The translations under genes were made by a program, and so were the position numbers. 64,000 nucleotides of DNA, taken from NCBI GenBank assembly GCA_964550795.1, contig CAZKBH010000001.1:62001-126000 (forward strand). Reading direction: 5' to 3'. The stretch is from M3007 sp964550795 (lineage in GTDB: Bacteria; Bacteroidota; Bacteroidia; Chitinophagales; Saprospiraceae). Shown in pieces: positions 9,552-17,392 of this stretch. The notes beneath the pieces are model-generated. The model saw only the letters and a program-made list of their open reading frames with translations, had not been told where the DNA came from and did no database searches. The first letter of the stretch is position 1. The number at the start of each line of letters is the position of its first letter.

Positions 9552-10796
9552 ATGACAAAATTCAGCTGGCTCCCCGTTTCCCCTGATTCCGATTTTTCTA
9601 TACACAATCTTCCATTTGGAATATTCCACAACAGCGATACGCATCCCCGTGCTGGCATCGCTATTGGCGATCACATTGTAGATTTGGAAGCCGCCGCAGA
9701 GGCTGGTCTTTTTGGCAAACGCAGGTATTTTAAAAAGATATTTGCGCAAGCAACCCTCAATGAATTCATCGCCTTGGGCAAGCCCGTAACCAACCGAATC
9801 CGACGTAAAGTGCGGGAGTGGCTCGAAGGCAGTGAAACGCCCGAAAACGCCTCAAAGTTGTTGGTTGACCGACTTTCTGCAACAATGTTGATGCCAATTC
9901 GAGTGCCGAACTATACGGACTTTTACAGCAGCATCGAACACGCCACCAATGTGGGTAAAATGTTTCGCCCAGACAATCCGCTGCTACCCAACTGGCGCTG
10001 GATTCCAGTCGGATATCATGGTCGGGCATCCTCAATTGTGGTGAGCGGCACAGAAATTCGTCGCCCGAGCGGACAGATTTTACCCCCGGGCGGCGCGCCG
10101 GATACGCCCATTTTTGCGGCTTCGCGTCAACTGGATTTTGAACTCGAAATGGCCTTTGTGATTGGGAAAGAAACCCCACTGGGCGAGCCAATACCGGTAG
10201 AAAAAGCGGAGGAATACATCTTCGGCTTAGTCTTGTTCAACGACTGGAGCGCCCGCGATATTCAACGCTGGGAATATGTGCCCCTTGGACCGTTTTTAGG
10301 CAAAAACTTCGGTTCCACCGTGGCGCCCTGGATTGTTCCCCTCGAAGCGCTGAAACCATTTCGGGTAAAAGGCCCCAAACAAACCCCTCAACCCCTCGAT
10401 TACCTTCAAACAAAAGGCGCCAAAAACTGCGATATCGAACTGGAAGTGGTGCTAACTTCACCAAAAAGCAAGGCAGAAACGCGCCTCTGTCGCTCCAATA
10501 CCAAATACCTGTACTGGTCCATGGCACAACAATTGGCGCACCATACCGTGAATGGCTGCAACCTGCAAGTCGGTGATCTTATGGCGAGCGGCACCATCAG
10601 CGGGCCTACCCCAGATAGCTTTGGATCTATGCTCGAATTGTCATGGGGTGGAAAAAATCCCATTCCCTTGCAGGACGGCGACACCCGAACTTTTTTGCAG
10701 GATGGGGATACGCTCACCATGCGGGCCTGGGCGGGAGAAAATGGGGAAAGAGTGGGCTTTGGGGAGGTAGTTGGTAAGATTCTGGAAGCGAAATAA
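9552..10796 (+). CDS. fahA: Fumarylacetoacetase
   Basis: 414 residues from ATG 9552; the frame is open further up to 9480, but that part is not family-like. The enzyme splits 4-fumarylacetoacetate to fumarate and acetoacetate, the last step of tyrosine and homogentisate breakdown, in the cytoplasm. Family signatures are clear: VPNYTDFYSSIEHATNVG, PVGYHGRASSIVVSG (catalytic His), QLDFELEMAFVIG and FNDWSARDIQRWEYVPLG with metal-binding acidic residues, then GDLMASGTISGP. Length is normal for the two-domain family. No other homogentisate pathway gene is adjacent. Confidence 0.95.
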   Translation: MTKFSWLPVSPDSDFSIHNLPFGIFHNSDTHPRAGIAIGDHIVDLEAAAEAGLFGKRRYFKKIFAQATLNEFIALGKPVTNRIRRKVREWLEGSETPENASKLLVDRLSATMLMPIRVPNYTDFYSSIEHATNVGKMFRPDNPLLPNWRWIPVGYHGRASSIVVSGTEIRRPSGQILPPGGAPDTPIFAASRQLDFELEMAFVIGKETPLGEPIPVEKAEEYIFGLVLFNDWSARDIQRWEYVPLGPFLGKNFGSTVAPWIVPLEALKPFRVKGPKQTPQPLDYLQTKGAKNCDIELEVVLTSPKSKAETRLCRSNTKYLYWSMAQQLAHHTVNGCNLQVGDLMASGTISGPTPDSFGSMLELSWGGKNPIPLQDGDTRTFLQDGDTLTMRAWAGENGERVGFGEVVGKILEAK

Positions 10797-10872
10797 CCTG
10801 TATGGAATTCGGCTGTTGTGTCAAAAGTCTAGGTTGAAAATTTGTTGCGGAATTATATTTTGATTCTAATAA

Positions 10873-10905
10873 AATCCTATAAGGTTTTTAAAACCTTATA
10901 GGATT
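10873..10905. repeat. Perfect 16-bp-arm palindrome between convergent genes
   Basis: Left arm AATCCTATAAGGTTTT (10873-10888), one central T, and an exact reverse-complement right arm (10890-10905). It lies between fahA (+) and relA (-), 76 and 88 bases from their stops. It may act as a two-way terminator or be a dispersed palindrome; with a loop this short it would open several A-T pairs in RNA. Confidence 0.7.
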
Positions 10906-10964
10906 CGATTTGCCAGAATTCAAAACATTATTTCTTGTAAAAATCCGTGAAAGACTTTTTGTAC

Positions 10965-10990
10965 AACCCCCGAATCATCGTCGCGGGGTT
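10965..10990 (-). terminator. Weak terminator hairpin after relA
   Basis: On the minus strand AACCCC pairs with GGGGTT around a 14-base loop just after the relA stop (10994), followed by GTACAAAAAG and not by a proper T-run. It is a stem-loop; terminator activity is uncertain. Confidence 0.35.
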
Positions 10991-10993
10991 TAT

Positions 10994-13300
10994 CTATTCC
11001 GCCCGCGTAGCGCTATTCACCCAATTGAATTTTTTGAGGGCAAGCAAAGCCTGCTGTAAATGGTCACTATTTGCGACCACCATCGAAACCCGACCTTCAA
11101 AGTAGCCGCCTTCGCCTGAAATCGAGAACGAGCGGATGTTGATACCCAAATCCGCCAGCGTATTGGTGAGTTGGCTAATTACACCAGAACCGACATCAAT
11201 ACCATTGATGATAATCTCGGTCATGAAATCTGTTTTGGAGGTATTACCCCATCCTGCCTTCATAATTCGATGGCTGTGTTGGGCATAAAGATTGCTGGCA
11301 TTTGAACAACTGGAACGGTGGATCCTTACTCCACCTTGTACCAAAACGAAGCCAAAAATGGGGTCGCCCGCCATGGGGTTGCAACAGGTGGCAAAGGAGT
11401 ATTTGTACTGATTTCCGGGTTCGTCGCCGAGGTACACCTCTGGTTTTCCGCTGGTTTTGTTTTGAACCTTAGGGAATTTTGGTCTGCCAGGAGGCCGTTC
11501 TTTAAGTCCTTGTTTTTCAACCAATAAATTGCCATCTGCTTCAAACCGTTTGCTGATTTTGCGCAGATCAACCTGTTCCAGATAAATGGCGCTCAGGAAT
11601 TCCATACGGTTGGGGAATCCGTAAAATTTAGCCAATAAGTCGCAATTTTCCTCCACGGGCACCTTGAACGCGCTCAGTTTGCGTTGCAAAATCTCCTTTC
11701 CATAAGACGCCTGCTCCCGTTTCACCTCTTTGAGCGCCGAACGAATGCGGTTTCGGGCTTTGGAAGTGACCACAAACTGCAACCAATCCTCGCTCGGCTT
11801 TTGGTTTTTATCTGTAATGACCTCGATTTGGTCTCCGTTTTCGAGTTGGTAAGTGAACGGAACGATTCGGTTGTTGACCCGAACGACCCGACAGGTACAG
11901 CCAATGTCTGAGTGGATGCTGAAGGCAAAGTCCAGGGCGGTAGCTCCTTCGGGCAAAATGCGCATGTCTCCCTTTGGGGTAAAAACATGCACTTCCTCCG
12001 CGAAAAGATTGCTTTGAAAATCCGCCAAAAACTCCACAGCACTGCTCGATTCCTCGTTTTCCAGCGATTCGCGCAGTTGCCCGAGCCAATTCTCATAGTT
12101 GTTGGCGCGGGTTTGGGTCCCTTCAATGCCTTTGTATTTCCAGTGTGCAGCAAAGCCACGTTCTGCAATGTCGTCCATGCGGCTGGAACGTATTTGAACT
12201 TCTACATATCGGCCTTCCGGACCCACCACTGTGGTATGCAGCGACTCATACCCATTGGCTTTTGGGGTGGAAATCCAGTCCTTAATCCGCTCCGTGACAG
12301 GGCGATAGGTATCCGTAACGACCGAGTAAATCTGCCAGCAAGCGCCTTTTTCCAATTCCGGTTTTACATCCACGATAATGCGCACCGCGAACAGGTCATA
12401 GATGTCTTCGAAGGGTATCTGCTTGGTTTTGATTTTATTATAAATAGAAAAAATACTCTTCGGACGCCCAACTACCTCAAATGGAAAATTTAGCTCCTGC
12501 AATGATTTTTCAAGTGGCTTGGTAAATTGATCAATGTAAGACTGCCTGGAGCGTTTGGTTTCGGCCAGCTTTTCGGCAATTTCATGATAAACCTCCGGCT
12601 GCGTGATTTTGAAACAGATGTCCTGAAACTCCGTTTTGATGGCGTTTAGACCCAAACGGTGGGCCAGCGGGGTATAAATGAACGAGGTCTCGGCAGCAAT
12701 TTTGAGTTGTTTGTGGTGCACCATGCTCTTGATGGTGCGTAAATTATGCAGCCGGTCGGCCATTTTGATGAGTACAACCCGCACATCAAACAACATCGCC
12801 TTTAAAACTTTGGAGAGATTTTCCGCTTGGGGGCTTTCGGAATCGTGCAGGCCGTCCAGTTTGGTGAGACCATCCACGATTCGGGCAATTTTTTCTCCAA
12901 ACTGCTCATGGATTTCCTTGAGACTTACATAAGTATCCTCCACCACATCGTGCAGGAGCGCGCAAATCACCGCAGTAGGCCCCAGGCCAATCTCTTCCAC
13001 ACAAATTAGTGCCACCTCGATGGGATGGGTAATGTACGGTTCACCTGATTTGCGGCGTTGGGTCTGGTGGGCTTTTGCAGCCAGTTCAAAGGCTGCACGG
13101 ATGTTCTCGCGGTCCTCAACATTAGGCTGTACTTTGAACGCTTTCAACAAATTGCGATAGGAACGAGAGATAATGACACGGTCCTCCTCTTCGCCGGGAA
13201 TGGCGGGAGATTCATGCGCTTCAAAGGCCTGATCCTCATGGTGGCCTGGGGATGCATTTCCTTGCGCATCTTGGATATTATCTTCTTCTTCTTCTTTCAT
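10994..13300 (-). CDS. Bifunctional (p)ppGpp synthetase/hydrolase, RelA/SpoT (Rsh)
   Basis: 768 residues from ATG 13300. An in-frame ATG at 13327 exists, but a TATCTTTG promoter box overlaps it. The protein makes and degrades the stringent-response alarmone in the cytoplasm. Order: acidic N-terminus (residues 1-45), HD hydrolase domain with YITHPIE (His92) and LLHDVVEDT (His117, Asp118, Glu121, Asp122) intact, synthetase domain (RIIVDVKPE, KANGYESLHTTV, EVQIRSSRMDDIAERG), TGS domain (VHVFTPKGDMRILPEGATAL) and a C-terminal ACT domain (DVGSGVISQLTNTLADLGIN). Both activities are predicted, as in long Rsh enzymes. Confidence 0.95.
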   Translation of the reverse strand: MKEEEEDNIQDAQGNASPGHHEDQAFEAHESPAIPGEEEDRVIISRSYRNLLKAFKVQPNVEDRENIRAAFELAAKAHQTQRRKSGEPYITHPIEVALICVEEIGLGPTAVICALLHDVVEDTYVSLKEIHEQFGEKIARIVDGLTKLDGLHDSESPQAENLSKVLKAMLFDVRVVLIKMADRLHNLRTIKSMVHHKQLKIAAETSFIYTPLAHRLGLNAIKTEFQDICFKITQPEVYHEIAEKLAETKRSRQSYIDQFTKPLEKSLQELNFPFEVVGRPKSIFSIYNKIKTKQIPFEDIYDLFAVRIIVDVKPELEKGACWQIYSVVTDTYRPVTERIKDWISTPKANGYESLHTTVVGPEGRYVEVQIRSSRMDDIAERGFAAHWKYKGIEGTQTRANNYENWLGQLRESLENEESSSAVEFLADFQSNLFAEEVHVFTPKGDMRILPEGATALDFAFSIHSDIGCTCRVVRVNNRIVPFTYQLENGDQIEVITDKNQKPSEDWLQFVVTSKARNRIRSALKEVKREQASYGKEILQRKLSAFKVPVEENCDLLAKFYGFPNRMEFLSAIYLEQVDLRKISKRFEADGNLLVEKQGLKERPPGRPKFPKVQNKTSGKPEVYLGDEPGNQYKYSFATCCNPMAGDPIFGFVLVQGGVRIHRSSCSNASNLYAQHSHRIMKAGWGNTSKTDFMTEIIINGIDVGSGVISQLTNTLADLGINIRSFSISGEGGYFEGRVSMVVANSDHLQQALLALKKFNWVNSATRAE

Positions 13301-13311
13301 GTCAAAGTCCA

Positions 13312-13319
13312 CAAAGATA
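13312..13319 (-). promoter_or_regulatory. -7 box TATCTTTG for relA/spoT
   Basis: TATCTTTG on the minus strand, with TTTG 16 bases upstream as a possible -33 element. It lies 12 bases before ATG 13300, which implies a very short leader and favours that start over 13327. Confidence 0.5.
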
Positions 13320-13341
13320 AGTAGCATTTTTCAGACAAACG

Positions 13342-15186
13342 CTAGTCCGGTTTTATCCAGGCGTTGTTTTCCAGATCAATATCCGCCATTCTGAGCGTTG
13401 GGTCAATTTCCACTTTGGCCACTTTTTTCAAGGGTTCAGAGATTTCAAATTCATAGGTCAAATCTACCCAGCGGTGGTCGGGCAGTACGGTACGCGGCAT
13501 TTTGCTTTCGGCTGGTTTTTCCCCGCGCATGCCTTGCAGTGGTGCGTAAAAAATTTCCTGATCGCCATTGGTGTACGTAACCACAATATCCAGCGGCATA
13601 GCCATGCGCCCAATGCGTTCAATCAGGATTTTGGTGTTTTTTCGTCCCTCGCTTTCGACGGATTTGACAGCGTAATCTATGGTGTTAGTGGTGTGTACCC
13701 AGTCTTCTTTAAACCAATCAAGTTCCAGGCCACTTTCTTTTTCAAATACCCGCGTCACGTCATTTGCGTTGGGGTGTTTGAACTTCCAGGTATGAAAATA
13801 ACGCAGCAAACCGCGGTCAAAAGCTGTTTTTCCAATGATATATTCCACTTGAGCAAGGAAGACCGAACCTTTTACGTAGGCGGCTACACTGTACGCATAA
13901 TTGGTGTTAAAATGATCAGCGTGGGTGGTGAGTGGTTCTTCTACGCCACTCGTAGCCAGCGCGGTATAACTGGAAAGCGCACCTTCGTAGGTGTTTTCTA
14001 CCACTTTTTTGCCGGGTAAAAGGCCTTCTCGCGCCAATTCATTCATCACAATGGCTTCCGCAAAAGAGGTAAAACCCTCGTCCATCCAGCCGTACAGACT
14101 TTCATTGCTGCCGAGAACCATTTGATACCAGGAGTGTAATTGCTCATGTACCGAAACGCCCACAAGCGAGTTCAAAGGACGGTTTCCAGTAATGAGTGTG
14201 GCCAGCGGGTACTCCATACCGCCGTCGCCGCCCTGGATAAAGCAATATTCCCGGTAAGGATATTTACCAAAACGTTCGTTCATGATGGTTCTGGCGCGAT
14301 TCATGATACCGGGAAGTTTGTCCCATTGTTCATCATAACCCTTTCCTTTTTGCCAGAAAAACCGCATGATTGAGCCATCATCTGCCACCATGGAATACTG
14401 CGTGTAGTCACGGTCGGCGGCCCAGACAAAATCATGGACGTTCGGGGTTTTAAAATGCCAGAGCAATTTGTCGCCAGCAGGCAACTGAAGTCTTGAGCCG
14501 GGGGATTCGTAGCCAAAACCTACTTCTTGCGGATTTTGGATATAGCCGCCCGCAGCCACAACGTAGTTTTTATCTATGGAAATTTTGACATCATAANNNN
14601 NNNNNNTATCGGCGTTGGGCGGCACCTGGCCCGCGTGCCAGCCTTGCTCGTCGTACGCACAGAGTTTAGGGTACCATTGCGCCATGGAGTAATCTATGCC
14701 TTCCCGGCTGTCGCGCCCGCTTCGGCGCACTTGAATCGGCACCTGTGCGTCCCATTCCATTTCAAAAACAGTGGTGGCTCCGGGCAAAATGGGTTCGCTT
14801 AGTGCAACCTCTAAAATGGTTTCCACCGTTTCAAACTGCAGCGATTTTCCATTGTGTATCAAGGATTTAACTTTAATCCAGCCCTGTTCTTCCGGTTTCA
14901 ATTTGGCAATTCTGCTACCCACCCGCGGATCGGCATCGGCGATATTGCGCGAACGCACATCCATCATGCTGTTGGGTTGAAACGCATTAAAATAAAGGTG
15001 CCAAAATGCCCGGTCGAGGGTGTCGGGGCTGTTGTTGGTGTAAGACAGGCGAAGCGTTCCTTTGTACTGGTGTTTGCTTACGTCCATATCAGCTTGTATC
15101 TGATAATCAACGCGTTGTTGCCAACGTTGGCCATGTACGAGGCTCAAAATCAAAAGACTGAGCGAAAGCGAGAGTAGGTATTTCAT
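13342..15186 (-). CDS. M1-family zinc aminopeptidase, secreted, contains assembly gap
   Basis: About 614 residues from ATG 15186 (signal peptide MKYLLSLSLSLLILSLVHG); the frame continues upstream but without a credible signal. It has the exopeptidase motif GGMEYPLA and the zinc site HEQLH near residue 347, with the third ligand in WMDEGFTSFAEA 19 residues on, so it is an active-looking gluzincin cleaving N-terminal residues from peptides in the periplasm or outside. Ten N at 14597-14606 fall in the N-terminal beta domain; the frame is the same on both sides, but the residues before the gap (GWHAGQVPPNAD) do not resemble the usual family sequence. C-terminus ENNAWIKPD. Confidence 0.9.
   Translation of the reverse strand: MKYLLSLSLSLLILSLVHGQRWQQRVDYQIQADMDVSKHQYKGTLRLSYTNNSPDTLDRAFWHLYFNAFQPNSMMDVRSRNIADADPRVGSRIAKLKPEEQGWIKVKSLIHNGKSLQFETVETILEVALSEPILPGATTVFEMEWDAQVPIQVRRSGRDSREGIDYSMAQWYPKLCAYDEQGWHAGQVPPNADXXXXYDVKISIDKNYVVAAGGYIQNPQEVGFGYESPGSRLQLPAGDKLLWHFKTPNVHDFVWAADRDYTQYSMVADDGSIMRFFWQKGKGYDEQWDKLPGIMNRARTIMNERFGKYPYREYCFIQGGDGGMEYPLATLITGNRPLNSLVGVSVHEQLHSWYQMVLGSNESLYGWMDEGFTSFAEAIVMNELAREGLLPGKKVVENTYEGALSSYTALATSGVEEPLTTHADHFNTNYAYSVAAYVKGSVFLAQVEYIIGKTAFDRGLLRYFHTWKFKHPNANDVTRVFEKESGLELDWFKEDWVHTTNTIDYAVKSVESEGRKNTKILIERIGRMAMPLDIVVTYTNGDQEIFYAPLQGMRGEKPAESKMPRTVLPDHRWVDLTYEFEISEPLKKVAKVEIDPTLRMADIDLENNAWIKPD
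14597..14606. other. Assembly gap of ten N inside the M1 peptidase gene
   Basis: Exactly 10 N, the same nominal size as the gap in fabH. The true missing length is unknown. Confidence 0.95.
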
Positions 15187-15355
15187 ATTCAAAATGTTAG
15201 TAAACGCCGCAATGATACGCCAATGCAATTTTGGACAAATTGATTTTTGGAAAAACGACACAGCAGGATAGGTGTTCGTCCTATCTTCGCGCCAATTTTT
15301 AAGGACGCTGGAGCCAAAACTAGCCACTCTCACCACATTCAAAATCAGCATTGTC

Positions 15356-15904
15356 ATGAAATATCGTCTCGCAATCGCACTTATTGCACTTGCAGCCCTC
15401 ACGCGCCTGCTTCCACACCCGCCAAATTTCACCCCTATTGGCGCTATTGCCCTTTTCGGTGCAGCCTATTTCAACCGCCAATGGCTCCTGTTAGCCGTTC
15501 CATTTGCAGCACTTTTCCTCACTGACCTATTCATCAATAACGTGATTTACCGCGAACTGTACGGCGGGCAATTCACCCTGATTACTTCCTGGTGGATTTA
15601 TGCGGCTTTTGCGCTTGTAATGCTGGTTGGACAAGGTTGGTTGCGCCAAAAAGTGACTGCTATCCGTGTTTTTGGGGCCAGTTTATCCGCTTCTGCCGTT
15701 TTCTTTTTGATCACCAATTTCAGTGTGTGGTTAGAAAGTGGCATGTATCCCAAAACTTTGACAGGCCTCGCGGCTTGCTTCACCGCAGGAATTCCTTTCT
15801 TGGGGAACACTATCTTAGGCGATCTGTTTTTCTCTGCGGCTATGTTCGGGGTATATGAATGGGCAAAAAAACGGAGTGTAAGCCAAGAAAGGGCCGCGCT
15901 CTAA
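15356..15904 (+). CDS. DUF6580-family small integral membrane protein
   Basis: About 182 residues from ATG 15356 (MKYRLAIALIALAAL). Five or so membrane segments. The N-terminal RLLPHPPNFTPIGAIALFGA and the C-terminal TAGIPFLGNTILGDLFFSAA are characteristic of this family, which resembles substrate-binding (S) components of small-molecule transporters but has no proven substrate. It is divergent from the M1 peptidase gene; no ATPase or transmembrane partner is next to it. Confidence 0.75.
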   Translation: MKYRLAIALIALAALTRLLPHPPNFTPIGAIALFGAAYFNRQWLLLAVPFAALFLTDLFINNVIYRELYGGQFTLITSWWIYAAFALVMLVGQGWLRQKVTAIRVFGASLSASAVFFLITNFSVWLESGMYPKTLTGLAACFTAGIPFLGNTILGDLFFSAAMFGVYEWAKKRSVSQERAAL

Positions 15905-16023
15905 TTTTTTTCAGGTTATGCAGCGCTGTTTAGGCTTTTTCTAAATTTCTGGATGTTCCTCAACGTTTCCCGCTCGATACTGTTTGGATTGCTTCGGCGT
16001 ACAAAAATTAATTACATCGTTGA

Positions 16024-17049
16024 ATGAATCAAGCTCCTACTGGAATACTCCTCATTAATCTCGGCACGCCCGATGCGCCTTCTCGCTCGGCGGTGTACCG
16101 CTATCTCAAGCAATTTCTCTTAGACCCGAGAGTGATTGATTTTAACCCGATTGCGAGAAATTTGCTGGTTCGAGGTCTGATTGTGCCCTTCCGCTCTGGT
16201 CAGTCGGCAAAACTGTATCGGGAACTATGGACGGAAAAGGGATCTCCGCTCAAATACCATGGCGAAAGTCTGAGCGCTCAGGTGCAACAATTGCTAGGGC
16301 CTGAGTATGTGGTTGAATTGGCCATGCGATATCAAAATCCCTCCATTGAGCTTGCCATTCAGAAACTGATGCAGGCGAAAGTGCGTAAAATCAAGGTTTT
16401 TCCACTTTTTCCGCAATATGCAAGTGCAAGTACGGGGTCAGCACATGAGGAAGTGATGCGGGTCTTGAGTGGGCAACAAATTATTCCAGAGGTAGAGTTT
16501 GTTAATTCATATCCGACCTGGGAGCCGATGATTGCGCTTTTTGTGGCCAATGCCCGGAAATTCGACCTCTCCAAATACGATCATTTCCTGTTCAGTTACC
16601 ACGGTCTGCCACAACGGCAATTGCGCAAAGCAGACGCTTTCAACCACTGTTTGCAAAGCGCAGATTGTTGTAAGACACTTACGCCCGTCAACCAATTCTG
16701 CTATTCAGCGCAGTGCCATGCCACTACGCAATCCATTGTAAATCAATTGGGTTTAACTCCAGATCAATACACGATCTGCTTCCAAAGCCGCCTGGGCCGC
16801 GACCCTTGGGTGCAGCCTTACACATCAAAGGTGCTGGAAGATTTGGCCAAAAACGGCGCTAAACGCCTGCTTGTTTTATGCCCCGCATTTACAGCAGATT
16901 GTCTGGAAACCACCGTAGAGGTGAGCATAGAATACCAAGAGGAATTTCTAAAAATGGGCGGCGAACAACTCGATCTGGTAGAAAGTTTGAATGATTCGCC
17001 GGACTGGGCGAAAGCGATAGCTGGGAGGTTGGGAGGGGGAGAGGGTTGA
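16024..17049 (+). CDS. hemH: Ferrochelatase
   Basis: 341 residues; inserts Fe2+ into protoporphyrin IX, the last step of protohaem synthesis. Clear motifs: ILLINLGTPDAP at the start, FPLFPQYASASTGSA, the catalytic-histidine motif FSYHGLPQRQL, YSAQCHATTQ, FQSRLGRDPWVQPYT, and CPAFTADCLETTVEV with the conserved Glu. The last residues (GRLGGGEG) are encoded by the start of the GGTTGAGAGG tandem repeat, and the stop TGA lies inside a repeat unit, so the native C-terminus may have been replaced. Convergent with sppA across about 340 bases of repeats. Confidence 0.95.
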   Translation: MNQAPTGILLINLGTPDAPSRSAVYRYLKQFLLDPRVIDFNPIARNLLVRGLIVPFRSGQSAKLYRELWTEKGSPLKYHGESLSAQVQQLLGPEYVVELAMRYQNPSIELAIQKLMQAKVRKIKVFPLFPQYASASTGSAHEEVMRVLSGQQIIPEVEFVNSYPTWEPMIALFVANARKFDLSKYDHFLFSYHGLPQRQLRKADAFNHCLQSADCCKTLTPVNQFCYSAQCHATTQSIVNQLGLTPDQYTICFQSRLGRDPWVQPYTSKVLEDLAKNGAKRLLVLCPAFTADCLETTVEVSIEYQEEFLKMGGEQLDLVESLNDSPDWAKAIAGRLGGGEG

Positions 17050-17096
17050 GAGGTTCAGAGGTTGAGAGGGTTGAGAGGGTTGAGAGGGGCATAAAA
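17041..17096 (+). repeat. Tandem GGTTGAGAGG array at the 3' end of hemH
   Basis: About five imperfect 9-11 base units of the form (G)GTTGAGAGG. The array supplies the hemH stop codon. Its reverse complement (CCTCTCAAC) is the core of the array at 17287-17392, so the two arrays form a large inverted pair. Confidence 0.75.
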
Positions 17097-17111
17097 CTGT
17101 GTCAGACCGTC

Positions 17112-17272
17112 GAGCGTGATCAAAACACAGCGTACAGAAAGTGTTGCACAGAGAAGTAAAGATCATTGATTGTCAACAATTTACATTCTTCAACACGCTG
17201 TATTCTTCTCTTTTACGCGGTGTTTAAATCAAGCTTCGTCGAAGGCATGACACACTTTTCTGAACACTCTCG
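17112..17272. repeat. Probable diverged and split copy of the GTGTGGCA palindromic element
   Basis: The right end (17248-17272) carries ACACTTTTCTGAACAC followed by TCTCG, nearly the same as the right arm at 36570-36591. The left end has GAGCGTG (17112-17118) and AGAAAGTGTTGCACA (17136-17150). Between the ends lie about 100 bases unlike the other copies. Together with the two flanking tandem arrays this explains the intergenic stretch 17050-17390; I see no gene in it. Confidence 0.5.
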
Positions 17273-17286
17273 ATAAATTTATGAAT

Positions 17287-17392
17287 CCCTCTCAACCTCT
17301 CAACATTCAAAACCTCTCAACATTCTCAACCTCTCAACATTCTCAACCTCTCAACATTCTCAACCCCTCAACATTCTCAACCCCCTCAACCT
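17287..17392 (+). repeat. 17-nt tandem array CCTCTCAACATTCTCAA, about five copies
   Basis: Near-identical 17-base units, later ones drifting to CCCCTCAAC. The array runs right up to the sppA stop codon (17391-17393). Confidence 0.85.

Noticed and set aside
15187..15432. 82-residue upstream extension of the M1 peptidase
   Set aside because: It would bury the clear signal peptide at 15186 inside the protein and overlaps the divergent gene's start.
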